A DNA stretch of 64,000 nucleotides from the NCBI RefSeq assembly GCF_964204645.1, contig NC_134026.1:25314650-25378649 (forward strand), in the 5' to 3' direction. The first letter of the stretch is position 1; the number at the start of each line of letters is the position of its first letter. Under the pieces are notes generated by a model. The model was not told the DNA's origin. It made no database searches and worked only from the letters and a program-made list of their open reading frames with translations. The translations under genes were made by a program, and so were the position numbers. This document shows, piece after piece, positions 1-11,930 of this stretch. The DNA is from Tubulanus polymorphus. Lineage: Eukaryota; Nemertea; Palaeonemertea; Tubulaniformes; Tubulanidae.

Positions 1-1777
1 ATCGTGGCACGATATTCAAAAATTAAAATTAAAAATCAAATTTCTCTTAAACTCAAACCTGAGGATAATTAAGTATATTAACTCTAGTCTTTAAGTTGAT
101 TCAAGGCAGATGTCTGTGCATTGATTTGTTCATAGTAAAAAAAACGCGTCATTTCAATACACGATTGCATCATTGCGCGATATTCAGAAATTTAAATTTC
201 AAAAAATAAAATTCCATTAAACTAAAACCTGAGGCTTTCTGAAAATCGAGAATATTATAAAGGAAACTCTATTCTTTAAGGCAGATGTCTGTGCAATGAT
301 TTGATCATAGTAAAAAATGCAATATTTCAATACACGACTGCATCAAGGCGCAGTATTTAAAAATTAAAATTCAAAATCAAATTTCTCTAAAACTAAAACC
401 TGAGGCTTTCTGAAAATCCAGTATAATATTCAGGAAACTATTCTTTAAGTTTATTTAAGGCAGATGTCTGTGCATTGATTTGATCATAGTAAAAAAAAAC
501 GCGTCATTTCAATACGCGATTGCATCATTGCGCGATATTTAAAAAGTTAAAATTCAAAATCAAATTCCTCTTAAACTAAAACCTGAGGCTTTCTGAAAAT
601 CCAGTATAATATTCAGGAAACTCTATTCTTTAAGTTGATTTAAGGCAGATGTCTGTGCATTGATTTGATCATAGTAAAAAAACGCGTCATTTCAATACAC
701 GATTGCATCATTGCGCGATATTTAAAAAGTTAAAATTCAAAATCAAATTCCTCTTAAACTAAAACCTGAGGCTTTCTGAAAATCCAGTATAATATTCAGG
801 AAACTCTATTCTTTAAGTTGATTTAAGGCAGATGTCTGTGCATTGATTTGATCATACTAAAAAAACGCGTCATTTCAATACACGATTGCATCATGGCGCG
901 ATATTCAGAAATTTAAATTTCAAGATTAAATTTCTCTAAAACTAAAACCTGAGGGTTCCTGAAAATTAAGTATATTAATAAGCAAACTCTATTCTTTAAG
1001 TTGATTCAAGGCAGATGTCTGTGCATTGATTTTATCATAGTATAAAAACGCGTCATTTCAATACACAATTGCATCATGGCACGATATTTAAAAAGTTAAA
1101 ATTCAAAATCAAATTTCTCTAAAACTAAAACCTGAGGCTTTCTGAAAATCCAGTATAATATTCAGGAAACTCTATTCTTTAAGTTGATTCAAGGCAGATG
1201 TCTGTGCATTGATTTGATCATAGTAAAAAAACGCGTCATTTCAATACACGATTGCATCATTGCACGATATTTAAAAAGTTAAAATTCAAAATCAAGTTTC
1301 TCTAAAACTAAAACCTGAGGCTTTCTGAAAATCCAGTATAATATTCAGGAAACTCTATTCTTTAAGTTGATTCAAGGCAGATGTCTGTGCATTGATTTGA
1401 TCATAGTAAAAAAACGCGTCATTTCAATACACAATTGCATCATGGCACGATATTTAAAAAGTTAAAATTCAAAATCAAATTTCTCTAAAACAAAAACCTG
1501 AGGCTTTCTGAAAATCCAGTATAATATTCAGGAAACTCTATTCTTTAAGTTGATTCAAGGCAGATGTCTGTGCATTGATTTGATCATAGTAAAAAAACGC
1601 GTCATTTCAATACACGATTGCATCATGGCACGATATTTAAAAAGTTAAAATTCAAAATCAAGTTTCTCTAAAACTAAAACCTGAGGCTTTCTGAAAATCC
1701 AGTATAATATTCAGGAAACTCTATTCTTTAAGTTGATTCAAGGCAGATGTCTGTGCATTGATTTGATCATAGTAAAA
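1..1777 (+). repeat. 183-bp satellite array, forward orientation
   Basis: About ten head-to-tail AT-rich monomers. The landmark word GGCAGATGTCTGTG recurs at 105, 280, 459, 644, 827, 1010, 1193, 1376, 1559 and 1742. Spacing is 175-185 bp in the first copies and exactly 183 bp in the last six. Each monomer carries ACGCGTCATTTCAATAC and a CCTGAGGCTTTCTG segment. The array continues off the left edge. The inner units are nearly identical up to an abrupt end near 1777, where unrelated sequence starts. No coding potential is seen. Confidence 0.95.
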
Positions 1778-1947
1778 AACTATACACTTAAAGGAGGTGC
1801 CGCCCCAAAATGTATGTGGGAGTCTCCGAGTAATTTCATTCGCCTGAAATGAAACTCTTCCAGTAGTTGGTAGGCTACTGTAAACCTACAGTCAAATTCC
1901 CTTACAGTGTGTATTGTGTATCGATGGTGTATCTAACTATCCTCTAT

Positions 1948-2200
1948 GAAATAACATGTATTCTAACTATGAACAAATCAATTCTTTATCACTTTAGAGA
2001 GGATAGGCTCAACAAAGTCCATTTTTCAAAAAGCTTCAGGTTTTAGTTTGAGAGAAAATTTTAGTTGAATCTCTAAATTTTGAATATTGCCGAAAGATGC
2101 ATTTGTGTATTGAAATAATACAACAGATTATTGCACCGACATCATTAATTTTCAAGAAACCTCAGGTTTTACTTATAGAACAACATGCGCTTGACGTTTT
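1948..2200 (-). repeat. Decayed satellite units in reverse orientation
   Basis: This stretch reads like the reverse-oriented array at 9715-11930: it contains CTATGAACAAATCAAT, CTTCAGGTTTTAGTTTGAG, and a GATGCATTTGTGTATTGAAAT stretch in the same order, with many substitutions. A second, partial unit follows (AAGAAACCTCAGGTTTTA). It lies only about 170 bp inside the forward array, so satellite polarity flips between 1777 and 1948. Confidence 0.75.
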
Positions 2201-4793
2201 AAGTAAAGGAAATTGGAACAACGCAACGCTATGTAATTATGTTATGCAATACTAAAGTGTATATCCACGATGAAGAAAAATCAATCCACTTTTAGTATAT
2301 CAATTTTAACAAAAATAGCGTTACCAACAAGATTATCGGTTGATGTTGGCAGCTTGGTGTTGCTGTAGGCTTGTCCATGGTTACATAATGTCCAATCATG
2401 GGCTTTAATACTCGTATTGGATGGAGTCAAAGATTGTTAAGACTGTGGTTACTGAGGTACCTCTCGCTGTTTTCTTCCTAGTTTTGCTTATTTGCTCCGT
2501 CACTAATCATGGGTGATGTAACATGTACCCAGTTCTTTTACTGTCCCCGGCGAAGCTATCTGACGCAACTGGAAATTTAATTTTAGTTTCAATCGAAATA
2601 GTAAAGTAAGATTATGAACTCAACGCAATGAGCTTGATTGCTCTTAGCTCAGAGCTATTCGGCGGGGCTATAATTGGCAAAATACTGTCATCTCATCGGA
2701 AAGCCATCTCAACGTTGCCATATGATCCGTCTACAGCTCTGGTCATGATCTAACGCCGCTTTTTTACGTCCCTTCGTATTAGCGTCCATTGGTCCATGGT
2801 CTTACAACAAGGGGTACCGTAGAAACCACAAAAATCTGTGAATTATATGATAAAACACATATTAGTAGAATCAAGGAGTATAATCTAGTTTATGACGTCC
2901 ATTGTAGAATAAACGGATATTCAATAAAGAGTTGATATATACGTATAGATAGATACCGATAATTACTATGTGGAAAATTTCACCCAGTATGAAAGTGAAT
3001 GCTGTATAAGTTAAATTTCTCCCGTTTATATTTAGGCCTATAGGGCCGATTCCACTATGTGTCTGCATTTTTTAAAGTATAAATAACGAGTTCTTATGTC
3101 AAATTGGTGATAAAATGGGATTAGCAACCTCACTTTCAGGCTTATGTTCTTTGATGCGCTGACTAAAGATCACATTTTTATACTTTCTGAACAGCTTCTG
3201 CTAATGAGTAGTGAGAAAACATTCCCTCGGTAAAAATCCCGTAAATCATATGATAATTTCTTCGAATAAGGGGTTGTTGGAATTCATAGAATAAGTGAAC
3301 TCTTAATTTGTAACATTTTTCAATTAGAACTGGAACATCGTCGAACGGTGGACTATTTTTACTTTGTGTTACATTTCACTGAGCGATGCGAAAAAAAAGA
3401 AATTTGAAATAATGCACTTAATATTTTAAACATTTTAAATTCAAGCAAGTGTCATTTTAACTGTGCGGTGACCTGTTTCAAACTTGCGATATGTTCGAGC
3501 TGTGCGATAACTTTGAGAATGTAGTATAAAGTAATTGGTATGTTGATGGTATCCTTATGTACACCGTACAATAAAATATAGATACATTGAATAAATAAAT
3601 ATGACTAAATCCGCCTTATAGTTATTGTTTCATACTCCGTTCAAAAGGTAGAGGATTTTTACCTAACTTAGAATAAGGGGCCTTTACCGCTAACCCTGCT
3701 AATGTACTGTGAGTGTATGCTTTTTTCTTTACTGGAAATTGCACCTGACCGTGGCTGTGTAGCCGGTCAGTGTGTAGTCAGTAGCCGGTTTTGCTTCCAT
3801 ATTTTATCACATTATATTCGATTGCGAAACTTTTTTATTTATCAACATTACACGGATTAGAGTGATTCTAAAATGAGTAATTCTAAAAATACGCGAAACA
3901 GAATCATCATTCATTTTGAATATTAGATAACCCCGTTGCCATGTGATGTAATAGTTTCCAGTTAGGCGTCATTTTGAGGTGGTCCCACAGGTACCGTTGT
4001 TGGATAGATTTATTTATTTTTTTAAGTAAAACCTTTGGCACGATTTATTGTCGTCCATCCCCCCTCTGACACCAAAATTATCGTTTGAAAGGCGACAATT
4101 TCTATTTTCTGGCGCCTGTAACTGGAAACTTCCCTATTTGAAAAGCAGCACGGTACATAATCAGTGTCCAAAACAGTTAATGAAATAATCTAGACTGCAG
4201 TTATTCTGTCATCATACATTTGTCTCGCTAAATGGTATTTATATATTTACTACTAGCTTAAGCCTAAAAAAATTGATACCTTGTTTCCCCGCTCTGCTGA
4301 GCTTAGAAGTTGACCCGGCCGGCCGCCTATCTACCCTATACATTACTTTTTTTTTAAAAAATCGTGATCAATTTTACCATAACAAACCCAGCAGCTCTAG
4401 AAATGAACTGTTTACTAATTTTATCAAATTTTACAAAAATTGACCCGGCCGCTGCGGAGAAACAAGGCATCATTTTTGTTTACTCGAGGAACAAGGACGG
4501 GTTTATCATGATTGAATTTGAGTTGATTATTTTTTTTCTCGTGTGGAAACCATGGATATGTTTTCATCTCGACATTGTACCCATATTCAACTTGACTTGA
4601 TTTGGGTGGTCGGTTACATATATTATGCTTTAGTCGAAGTAAATGATAGGAAAAACTTTATCGCGAGCCAGGTAATTTGTATCAACTAACAAATCAAAAT
4701 AGGCTCTGAAAACAGATAGCTATAAGTGTGTAAAAAGTTACGATAATCTTCTGCCCAGTCACTCTCTTTTGCGGATGCATCCATATCACATAG
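2201..4793. other. Gene-free AT-rich stretch
   Basis: I see no supported gene here. The short open frames (for example 2871-3068 minus and 4364-4600 plus) have no recognisable motifs and AT-rich, intergenic-like composition. A PLE remnant begins at the right end of the stretch; its missing reverse-transcriptase part could once have occupied some of this DNA, but no RT motif is readable. Confidence 0.5.
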
Positions 4794-5144
4794 TTTGAAT
4801 CTAATTCAGACGAAGAATCATCATGTAAAGACTGTAATATGATGTACATCGGCGAAACGGGACGTAATCTTAGTCAGCGTATTAAAGAACACAACTTAGA
4901 TATCCGCAACCAAAAGCCTGAGAGTGGAATAGCAAATCATGTCTTTACAACTAATCACCAATTTGACTTTCAGAATTCGAAACTTATTTATCCTTGTAAA
5001 GATATTAATAAGAGACACATAGTGGAATCAGCCCTAATATGTAAACTTTCGAAATCCAATTTATCTACTAATTTAAATACTGGTTTTTCTCCACATAACC
5101 AATTATTATCCAGACACATCAATTCTTTATTAGATTTGGGTTAA
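4794..5144 (+). mobile_element. 5'-truncated Penelope-like element: GIY-YIG endonuclease end
   Basis: An open frame from just after an in-frame TAG (4791-4793) to the stop at 5144 encodes the C-terminal part of a Penelope-like retroelement protein. It starts with a CxxC pair (SCKDC) directly before MMYIGETGRNLSQRIKEH, the diagnostic first half of the PLE GIY-YIG nuclease. A glutamate-containing IVESALICKL segment and an asparagine-rich tail follow, as in this family. The nuclease nicks target DNA for target-primed reverse transcription. The upstream reverse transcriptase is absent, so this copy is a dead 5'-truncated insertion. The downstream sequence carries a hammerhead motif, as is known for PLE terminal repeats. 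The assignment rests on motif recognition; the exact element boundaries are not visible. Confidence 0.82.
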
Positions 5145-5359
5145 TGTCACTATGTGTCACTCTGTTATCGCCACCCTCTTCAGTCCACTTCACTTAGTTA
5201 CATAATTTGTTTTTACTCTGAACTGTTTAGAATTGCTGTGGTTTCCACGGTACCCCTTGGTGTTTTATTGCTTGGTCTGTTTATCTTTAGTTTTGACACA
5301 CTGCTTCTATTTTAGATCCTGTGAGTTTATATGCTTTGTAACTTGTTTTTCTGGTCATT

Positions 5360-5401
5360 CCACCTGATGATGGCTGTTAGTCAACAGCCGAAACGTTGTG
5401 G
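5360..5401 (+). ncRNA. Type I minimal hammerhead ribozyme motif (PLE-associated)
   Basis: The conserved hammerhead core is present in order. CCAC (5360-5363, stem I 5' strand) is followed by CTGATGA (5364-5370). A perfect 7-bp stem II comes next (GGCTGTT 5372-5378, loop AGTC, AACAGCC 5383-5389), then GAAA (5390-5393). The self-complementary ACGT that forms a short stem III is at 5393-5396, the predicted cleavage nucleotide U17 is 5397, and GTGG (5398-5401) pairs with CCAC. Very short stem III, expected to work as a dimer, is the form described for Penelope-like retroelements. U at position 17 rather than C may lower activity. It lies about 215 bp downstream of the GIY-YIG frame, with AATAAA at 5411. 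Confidence 0.8.
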
Positions 5402-5530
5402 TTTCGTAATAATAAATTTGATCGTATAATTTTAAATTCGAAGTGTGAGATTTCTTCATTTATCATCGCTGATATTTATAATGAATTTGTCAACCAAATC
5501 ATTTGCATTATAAACTGACTTGTGTAATAT

Positions 5531-5562
5531 CAGGGAGGTGGGAGTGAACTCCCACCTCCCTG
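5531..5562. repeat. Perfect 15-bp inverted repeat, 2-nt loop
   Basis: CAGGGAGGTGGGAGT (5531-5545) is followed by GA and then its exact reverse complement (5548-5562). The stem is GC-rich in an AT-rich setting, about 130 bp downstream of the hammerhead motif. It may mark an element edge or an unrelated hairpin; no function can be assigned. Confidence 0.85.
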
Positions 5563-6580
5563 GTAATATTAAAGAACTGAGTGGTTGGAGATGCAAGTTA
5601 TGTGTGTGTAGTTATTCACTCTTGGTGGACGCTGGGCTGCAGTGGGTCAGCACATCTGTGATGGATCATTTGTGTAGCAGCTATCTGACAGCTCACAGCA
5701 GTAGCTGCTCTTTGATGTGGAGAAAAAGCCGCACGTCAACTCATTATGAATAGACTTCACATCGTGTTTGTCTTTGTGTTTGTTTTGATCATTGCACGCA
5801 GTGGGTGACGTCACGCGGAGCGTCCAAACTTAAATGGTCCAAAAGTCTACGAAACCATGAAATCGATACTAAAACATATAAACGACCATTCATTTGGCAC
5901 CAAAAACTTGTTCATGCGTAGCGTACAGACCGCCCCCAACCCGTGACGAAATTTCGCCACAAGGGTAAAGGAGCATGGAACTTAACCTTCAGCGATAAAA
6001 GAACATTTAACATCATGTGGAAATCGTACATCGAACTTCTGGCAGAAGTGACTTTGAAATCACCATCAAACAGGCATAAAATCCGAAAAACCAAGTATCA
6101 ACTAACACGAATTTCACGCCTGCACGACATTCTTTGTAATTAGTAGTACACTAGCAATATTCATAAGGACTATACAGTATAAATGTTTTTATACTAGGCA
6201 TAGATTGTATCTATTCCTCACATTTCGCTGTGTTTTATCGGTCCTCACTTCTCATCTGAGGGTGTCAGCTAATCTCAAATAGACATTCCCATTAAACAGC
6301 ATGTGTAGGTGAAATAGAAAGTTATATTCCATCATTTTCAACGCTTTGGTTATGCGGCAAAATAAATGAACAATATACTTCTTTGAACCTAACAATTATT
6401 ATCCTGATCTTGAAATTATTAAGTGGCTAACTAAAACGTTGGGATTTTTCCACTACATCCTCATTATTCAATCATACGTACATGTAACATTGAATCTTTA
6501 AACAAAACTACTTCATGGACGTATAAACATTTTTATAAATCATTGATATTAGATAATCTTACGTTGCTTAACTATCTGTT
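5563..6580. other. No supported gene; upstream region of SGNH gene
   Basis: Short frames at 5520-5753 and 5943-6143 show no known motifs. The stretch after about 5800 (GTGACGTCACGCGGAG) contains a CRE-like TGACGTCA and local CpGs, which could belong to a promoter of the gene starting near 6.66 kb. That is inference. Confidence 0.35.
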
Positions 6581-6664
6581 GCGTAAGCAAAAGTGACTGC
6601 TCTACCTAGTTTAAGGCGCACAACAATTTCAAACCAGTTCTTACCAGATTATTACCCGGTTTAC

Positions 6665-8537
6665 ATGAGCGCGCACACATTCAAAATGAAAACGATACTT
6701 TTAAGTGATAGCATGGGTCGTTTTTTCCCGGAATCGGAAAATCATAAGACACATTTTTGGCCAGGAATAGGCATTGACGTAATGCGTAGAATCGTCGGTG
6801 AGAAAATAATTGACGACATAAAATACGCGGACGTTCTCATAGTATGGGTCGGAACTAACGATTTAAACGAAAATGTTCAACCAAAGGATATAGTAAAGGC
6901 ATACCAGGTTAGTTACTCAACAGTTTATGCAGAAAATTACAGAAAATTCAAATGACTAAATGACGAATGACTAAATTCCTCTTGATACTAGTTTTTTTTA
7001 GGTTATCTCGCGCTGATGATGCCATCAACCAAAATCCTTCTGTTGCCGATATTTCCACGAAATGATTCAAAGGTGAAGGATCAGAAGCGGAAGAAAGTTA
7101 ATAGATTAACGAAGAAGCTTCTGCGCGAACCCAGGTTCAAAAGGGTTTCCTTCATGAAAACTGAGGTAAATATATATATTCATGAAATGTATACCGTAAA
7201 CTAATACCATGTTACAGTTGCCAGCCACCATTTTGTTAGGGTACTTTCATTTGTCCTCTATTGTTTGGTAATTATTTCTATTTTAAATATTATTTGTGAT
7301 GTGTTTTATCATATTTCATTGGCCTGTAGGTGGATTTTGACATTTTGGCAGCATTCAAACATTTCTAGTGTTTCTCAAATTCGCAACAATGCGACATGAG
7401 AATGATAAAAAAAACCCGTGGCCAGTTTTTGCCACATGCGTAGGGATTCGAAGTTCATTATTTTTTTGTATCTCAGCACGGCCCCCGGACTGGCCAGACA
7501 AAAAAACTTGTTTTTTACTCCCTGTATACTACTCGACCAATAATTCGAGTAAAACGAGTAAAAATCTGTAACTGATGGAATTGAATGACACCTTCCATGA
7601 TTCTGGGGATTATTTCTGATTAAAGGCAAGAACATGGGTAAAAAACTTCCTTGTTTTTATTTTAGGTCCGATTTTCTTAAAAATTTGAGGGTTAATCAAT
7701 CTAGTTATAAGAAACGAATTACAAATTTATCATATTTCCTTTTTACCCAGTAAACAAGTTTTGCTCCGAGTAAAAACCATTGCCGGTGAAGGCAATTAAT
7801 TAACAACAGCTTACAAGATAAAAAACACACAGCTGTTATGTTTACATAATTCAGCAGGCTTGTGGTCAGTGAGTTGATAACTAAGAAGCTCCTCCTCCAA
7901 AGTCAATCAAAGTTTGAATTTGCTACGAAAATGAAGAATTCAAAATTACTCCCTATTTGCTGGTTTCAAGAGTATTTTTGACTTTTGCAATCATTTATCA
8001 TCTATAATTGCTCGTAGATTTTAGATAACTGAAAACAAACAAGATACGTATTCCCATGGTTTGAATGCTCCTTACATGGCAAAATTCACCTACAAACCAA
8101 TTAAATATGATAGAACACATCACAAATAATCCTTTAAAAAGAGAAAAAAGTTATCTAACAATAGAGGACAAAGTTTAGTACCGTACGCTAACAAAAAGGC
8201 GGCTAACATCTGTAAAATGGTATATTTTCATAGCCTGCATTTTGATTGTGTTGTCTCATTTCAGCGTATTTTCGAAACGAGTCAGGAACGCAAAAACAAA
8301 GGAGATCAATTCTCCGTCAAACAAGAATTTTATCGTTTGGATGGGTTGCATTTAAATGATCGTGGAATAGAACGCCTGCATCGTTATATTATGCAATACA
8401 TCAAGGAAAATCTGTCAGCTGACCCCAGAAGTAAGATCGCGGAACGAGTGGAGAGGGCTAATATTGCGCACGGACTATGTACCGAGGAGACACCGGGGAT
8501 CGAAGTTTTGATTTTGAAGAACCAGATGTTTCGATAG
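6665..8537 (+). CDS. SGNH-hydrolase-like protein, three coding exons
   Basis: Three exons rebuild an SGNH/GDSL-type fold. Exon 1 (6665-6907; a second ATG lies at 6689) has the block I nucleophile motif LLSDSMGRFF and the block III motif VGTND. Exon 2 (about 6992/7002-7165) gives MMPSTKILLLPIFPRND, the strand after block III. Exon 3 (8265-8537) carries block V DGLHLNDRG with the catalytic Asp and His, then a C-terminal tail. Exon 2 to 3 joins cleanly in phase (GAG|CGT). Exon 1 to 2 is less certain. The obvious acceptor at 7001 gives the wrong phase. Using the TAG ending at 6991, or a donor 3 nt inside the GTTAGT, restores the frame. Such domains hydrolyse esters or occur as inactive binding folds; substrate unknown. 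Total is roughly 230 residues. It sits between inverted satellite arrays, so it could be mobile-element cargo or an ordinary host gene. Confidence 0.65.
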
Positions 8538-8743
8538 ATTAGACTCTAAAATCGAAGAATTCTAGTTCATTACACCTACACATCCTGACGTTTCTGATCA
8601 CACTCCCGGCCCTGCGTTAATGGATTCGGAGCCACTTTTTATCAGGATCGTGAACCACGGATTTTGATGGCAGCGATGTACACAATATATTAAAGAACTA
8701 TATATATATAACATTGCAGCTATCATGTAATTGAATTTCCATC

Positions 8744-8749
8744 AATAAA
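8744..8749 (+). promoter_or_regulatory. Polyadenylation signal of the SGNH-like gene
   Basis: AATAAA 207 nt after the stop codon, followed by a GTGTTTTTT GT/U-rich stretch, the usual arrangement for 3' end formation. Confidence 0.6.
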
Positions 8750-8769
8750 GTGTTTTTTCCTGGGGTCTA

Positions 8770-9714
8770 AAGCTCGCGTCAGGTTTTGGTGCGGGACACT
8801 CTTTTACTTAAGTGATCTCTTTTTGGAAAATGTTTAATTTTTTCAGCTAGATATATGATCTTTTTTTAGGAAAATGATTTTATTTTTTCAGCTCAATATA
8901 TGTTGTATATGATGGCTATTATATGAATGTCCCCAAGGACGGGAACGTAGATTGAGGGGAGGGGAATATTATGATTTGGGTTTCACTTTTTTAGAAATAA
9001 ATTGAATGAATAATACAACGTATTATATGATACGTTAGGACATTAGACTGGGAGAACTACGATTATTGAAAATAAGAATAATAGAGTGTATATAGTATAG
9101 TTAATGGATTATTATTATTATTAGACTAGAATAACTCTTGAATATTGGCCTTAAGCCTGGGGGAAAGTGCTCATCAGTGTGAACACTTAAAGACTAGTTT
9201 GGATAACAATTCAAGCAAAGCAATTATTCTGACACATTGACACTAAAACCTCTCAGCCTCTTGAAACTAAAAAGTTTACATTATACGGATTCTTTTATAT
9301 TCAATAAAGAAAAAACATATAACGGAACGCGAGCTTTTATTTGGATTTATTTTTGGAAGTATCGGAAAGTACAATGTACTTGGTATAAGTCATTATCTAC
9401 ATTTGCCAGAATTGATTTGTTCATTGCACAGTTCAATTCAAACCCCCATTTTGCGACTTAAAACGGAAAACCTAGCAACAGAAACGTCATCAGAGGAGCG
9501 GATACACGTTGGCATAACCAACATTACACTTTCTGCACGTTTTTGTTGAGGCAGTAATATGCGCACTGCTGATTCTAAATCAAAACATAGGTGCAAAATA
9601 CTAAACTAATGAAAGAGGGCGATTTTGATTAATAGACTACATCGACATAATTTCCAGTGAATATCGCTAAACCGTTTATCAATATGTTCGTATTTTCAAT
9701 ATTTTCATCAATCA
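8770..9714. other. Gene-free spacer before reverse satellite array
   Basis: AT-rich DNA. The only frame above 60 codons (9237-9461 plus) has no motif. Nothing further is recognised. Confidence 0.5.
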
Positions 9715-11930
9715 TCTTGTTTTAGAGAAATTTAATTTTGAAATTTAAATTTTTGAATATTCGCGCAATGATGCTTCGAGTATTGAAATAACACCAATTC
9801 TTACTATAAACCAATCAATGCAAAGACATCTTATTTACATCAACTTGAAGAATAGAGTCATCTTATTGATATAATCGTTTTTTCAGGAAACCCCAGGTTT
9901 TAGTTTTAGAGAAATTTGAGTTTGAATTTTTAAATTTTGAATATCGCGCAATGATGCAATCGTGTGTCGCAATAACAGGCAATCTAACTATGAACAAATC
10001 AATGCACAGACATGCGCTTTACATCAACTCAAAGACTACAGTTTGCTTATTAATATACTTACTTTTCAGGAACCCTCAGGTTTTAGTTTAAGTGAAATTT
10101 GATTTTGAAATTTAAATTTCTGAATATCGCGCCATGATGCAATCGTGTATTGAAATGACGCGTTTTTTTACTATGATCAAATCAATGCACAGACATCTGC
10201 CTTAAATCAACTTAAAGAATAGAGTTTCCTGAATATTATACTGGATTTTCAGAAAGCCTCAGGTTTTAGTTTAAGAGGAATTTGATTTTGAATTTTAACT
10301 TTTTAAATATCGCGCAATGATGCAATCGCGTATCGAAATGACGCGTTTTTTTTACTTTGATCAAATCAATGCACAGACATCTGCCTTAAATCAACTTAAA
10401 GAATAGAGTTTCCTTATTAATATACTTGATTTTCAGGAACCCTCAGGTTTTAGTTTTAGAGAAATTTGATTTTGAAATTTAAATTTCTGAATATCGCGCC
10501 ATGATGCAATCGTGTATTGAAATGATGCGTTTTTTTACTATGATAAAATCAATGCACAGACATCTGCCTTGAATCAACTTAAAGAATAGAGTTTGCTTAT
10601 TAATATACTTAATCTTCAGGAACCCTCAGGTTTTGGTTTTAGAGAAATTTAATTTTGAAATTTAAATTTCTGAATATCGTACCATGATGCAATCGTGTAT
10701 TGAAATGACGCGTTTTTTTACTATGATCAAATCAATGCACAGACATCTGCCTTAAATCAACCTAAAGAATAGAGTTTCCTGAATATTATACTGGATTTTC
10801 AGAAAGCCTCAGGTTTTAGTTTAAGAGGAATTTGATTTTGAATTTTAACTTTTTAAATATCGCGCAATGATGCAATCGCGTATTGAAATGACGCGTTTTT
10901 TTTACTATGATCAAATCAATGCACAGACATCTGCCTTGAATCAACTTAAAGAATAGAGTTTGCTTATTAATATACTTAATTTTCAGGAACCCTCAGGTTT
11001 TAGTTTTAGAGAAATTTGATTTTGAAATTTAAATTTCTGAATATCGCGCCATGATGCAATCGTGTATTGAAATGATGCGTTTTTTTACTATGATCAAATC
11101 CATGCACAGACATCTGCCTTGAATCAACTTAAAGAATAGAGTTTGCTTATTAATATACTTAATTTTCAGGAACCCTCAGGTTTTAGTTTTAGAGATATTT
11201 AATTTTGAAATTTAAATTTCTGAATATCGCGCCAAGATGCAATCGTGTATTGAAATGATGCGTTTTTTTACTATGATCAAATCAATGCACAGACATCTGC
11301 CTTGAATCAACTTAAAGAATAGAGTTTGCTTATTAATATACCTGATTTTCAGGAACCCTCAGGTTTTAGTTTTAGAGATATTTAATTTTGAAATTTAAAT
11401 TTCTGAATATCGCGCCATGATGCAATCGTGTATTGAAATGACGCGTTTTTTTACTATGATCAAATCAATGCACAGACATCTGCCTTGAATCAACTTAAAG
11501 AATAGAGTTTGCTTATTAATATACTTAATTTTCAGGAACCCTCAGGTTTTAGTTTTAGAGATATTTAATTTTGAAATTTAAATTTCTGAATCGCGCCATG
11601 ATGCAATCGTGTATTGAAATGACGCGTTTTTTATTATGATCAAATCAATGCACAGACATCCGCTTTACATCAACTTAAAGAAAAGAGTTTCCTTAATATT
11701 ATACTCGATTTTCAGAAAGCCCCAGGTTTTAGTTTGAGAGAAATTTGAGTTTGAATTTTTAAATTTTAGATATCGTGGAATGATGCAATCGTGAGTTGAA
11801 ATGATACCTGAACAAATCGATGCACAGACATTTACTTTATATATCTACTTGAACAATCGAGCCTACTCAGTAATATACTCAGTTTTTACGAAACCTGGAG
11901 TTTTTGTTTCAGAGAAATTTGAGTATCAGT
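9715..11930 (-). repeat. 183-bp satellite array, reverse orientation
   Basis: About twelve monomers of the same satellite as at 1-1777 in the opposite orientation. The landmark GCACAGACAT recurs at 10187, 10371, 10554, 10737, 10921, 11104, 11287, 11470 and 11650, that is 180-184 bp apart. Edge units (9715-10000 and 11760-11930) are more diverged than the centre, as expected when central units are homogenised. Two monomer variants intermix: one has AGGAACCCTCAGG, the other AGAAAGCCTCAGG with AACTTTTTAAATATCG. Confidence 0.95.
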
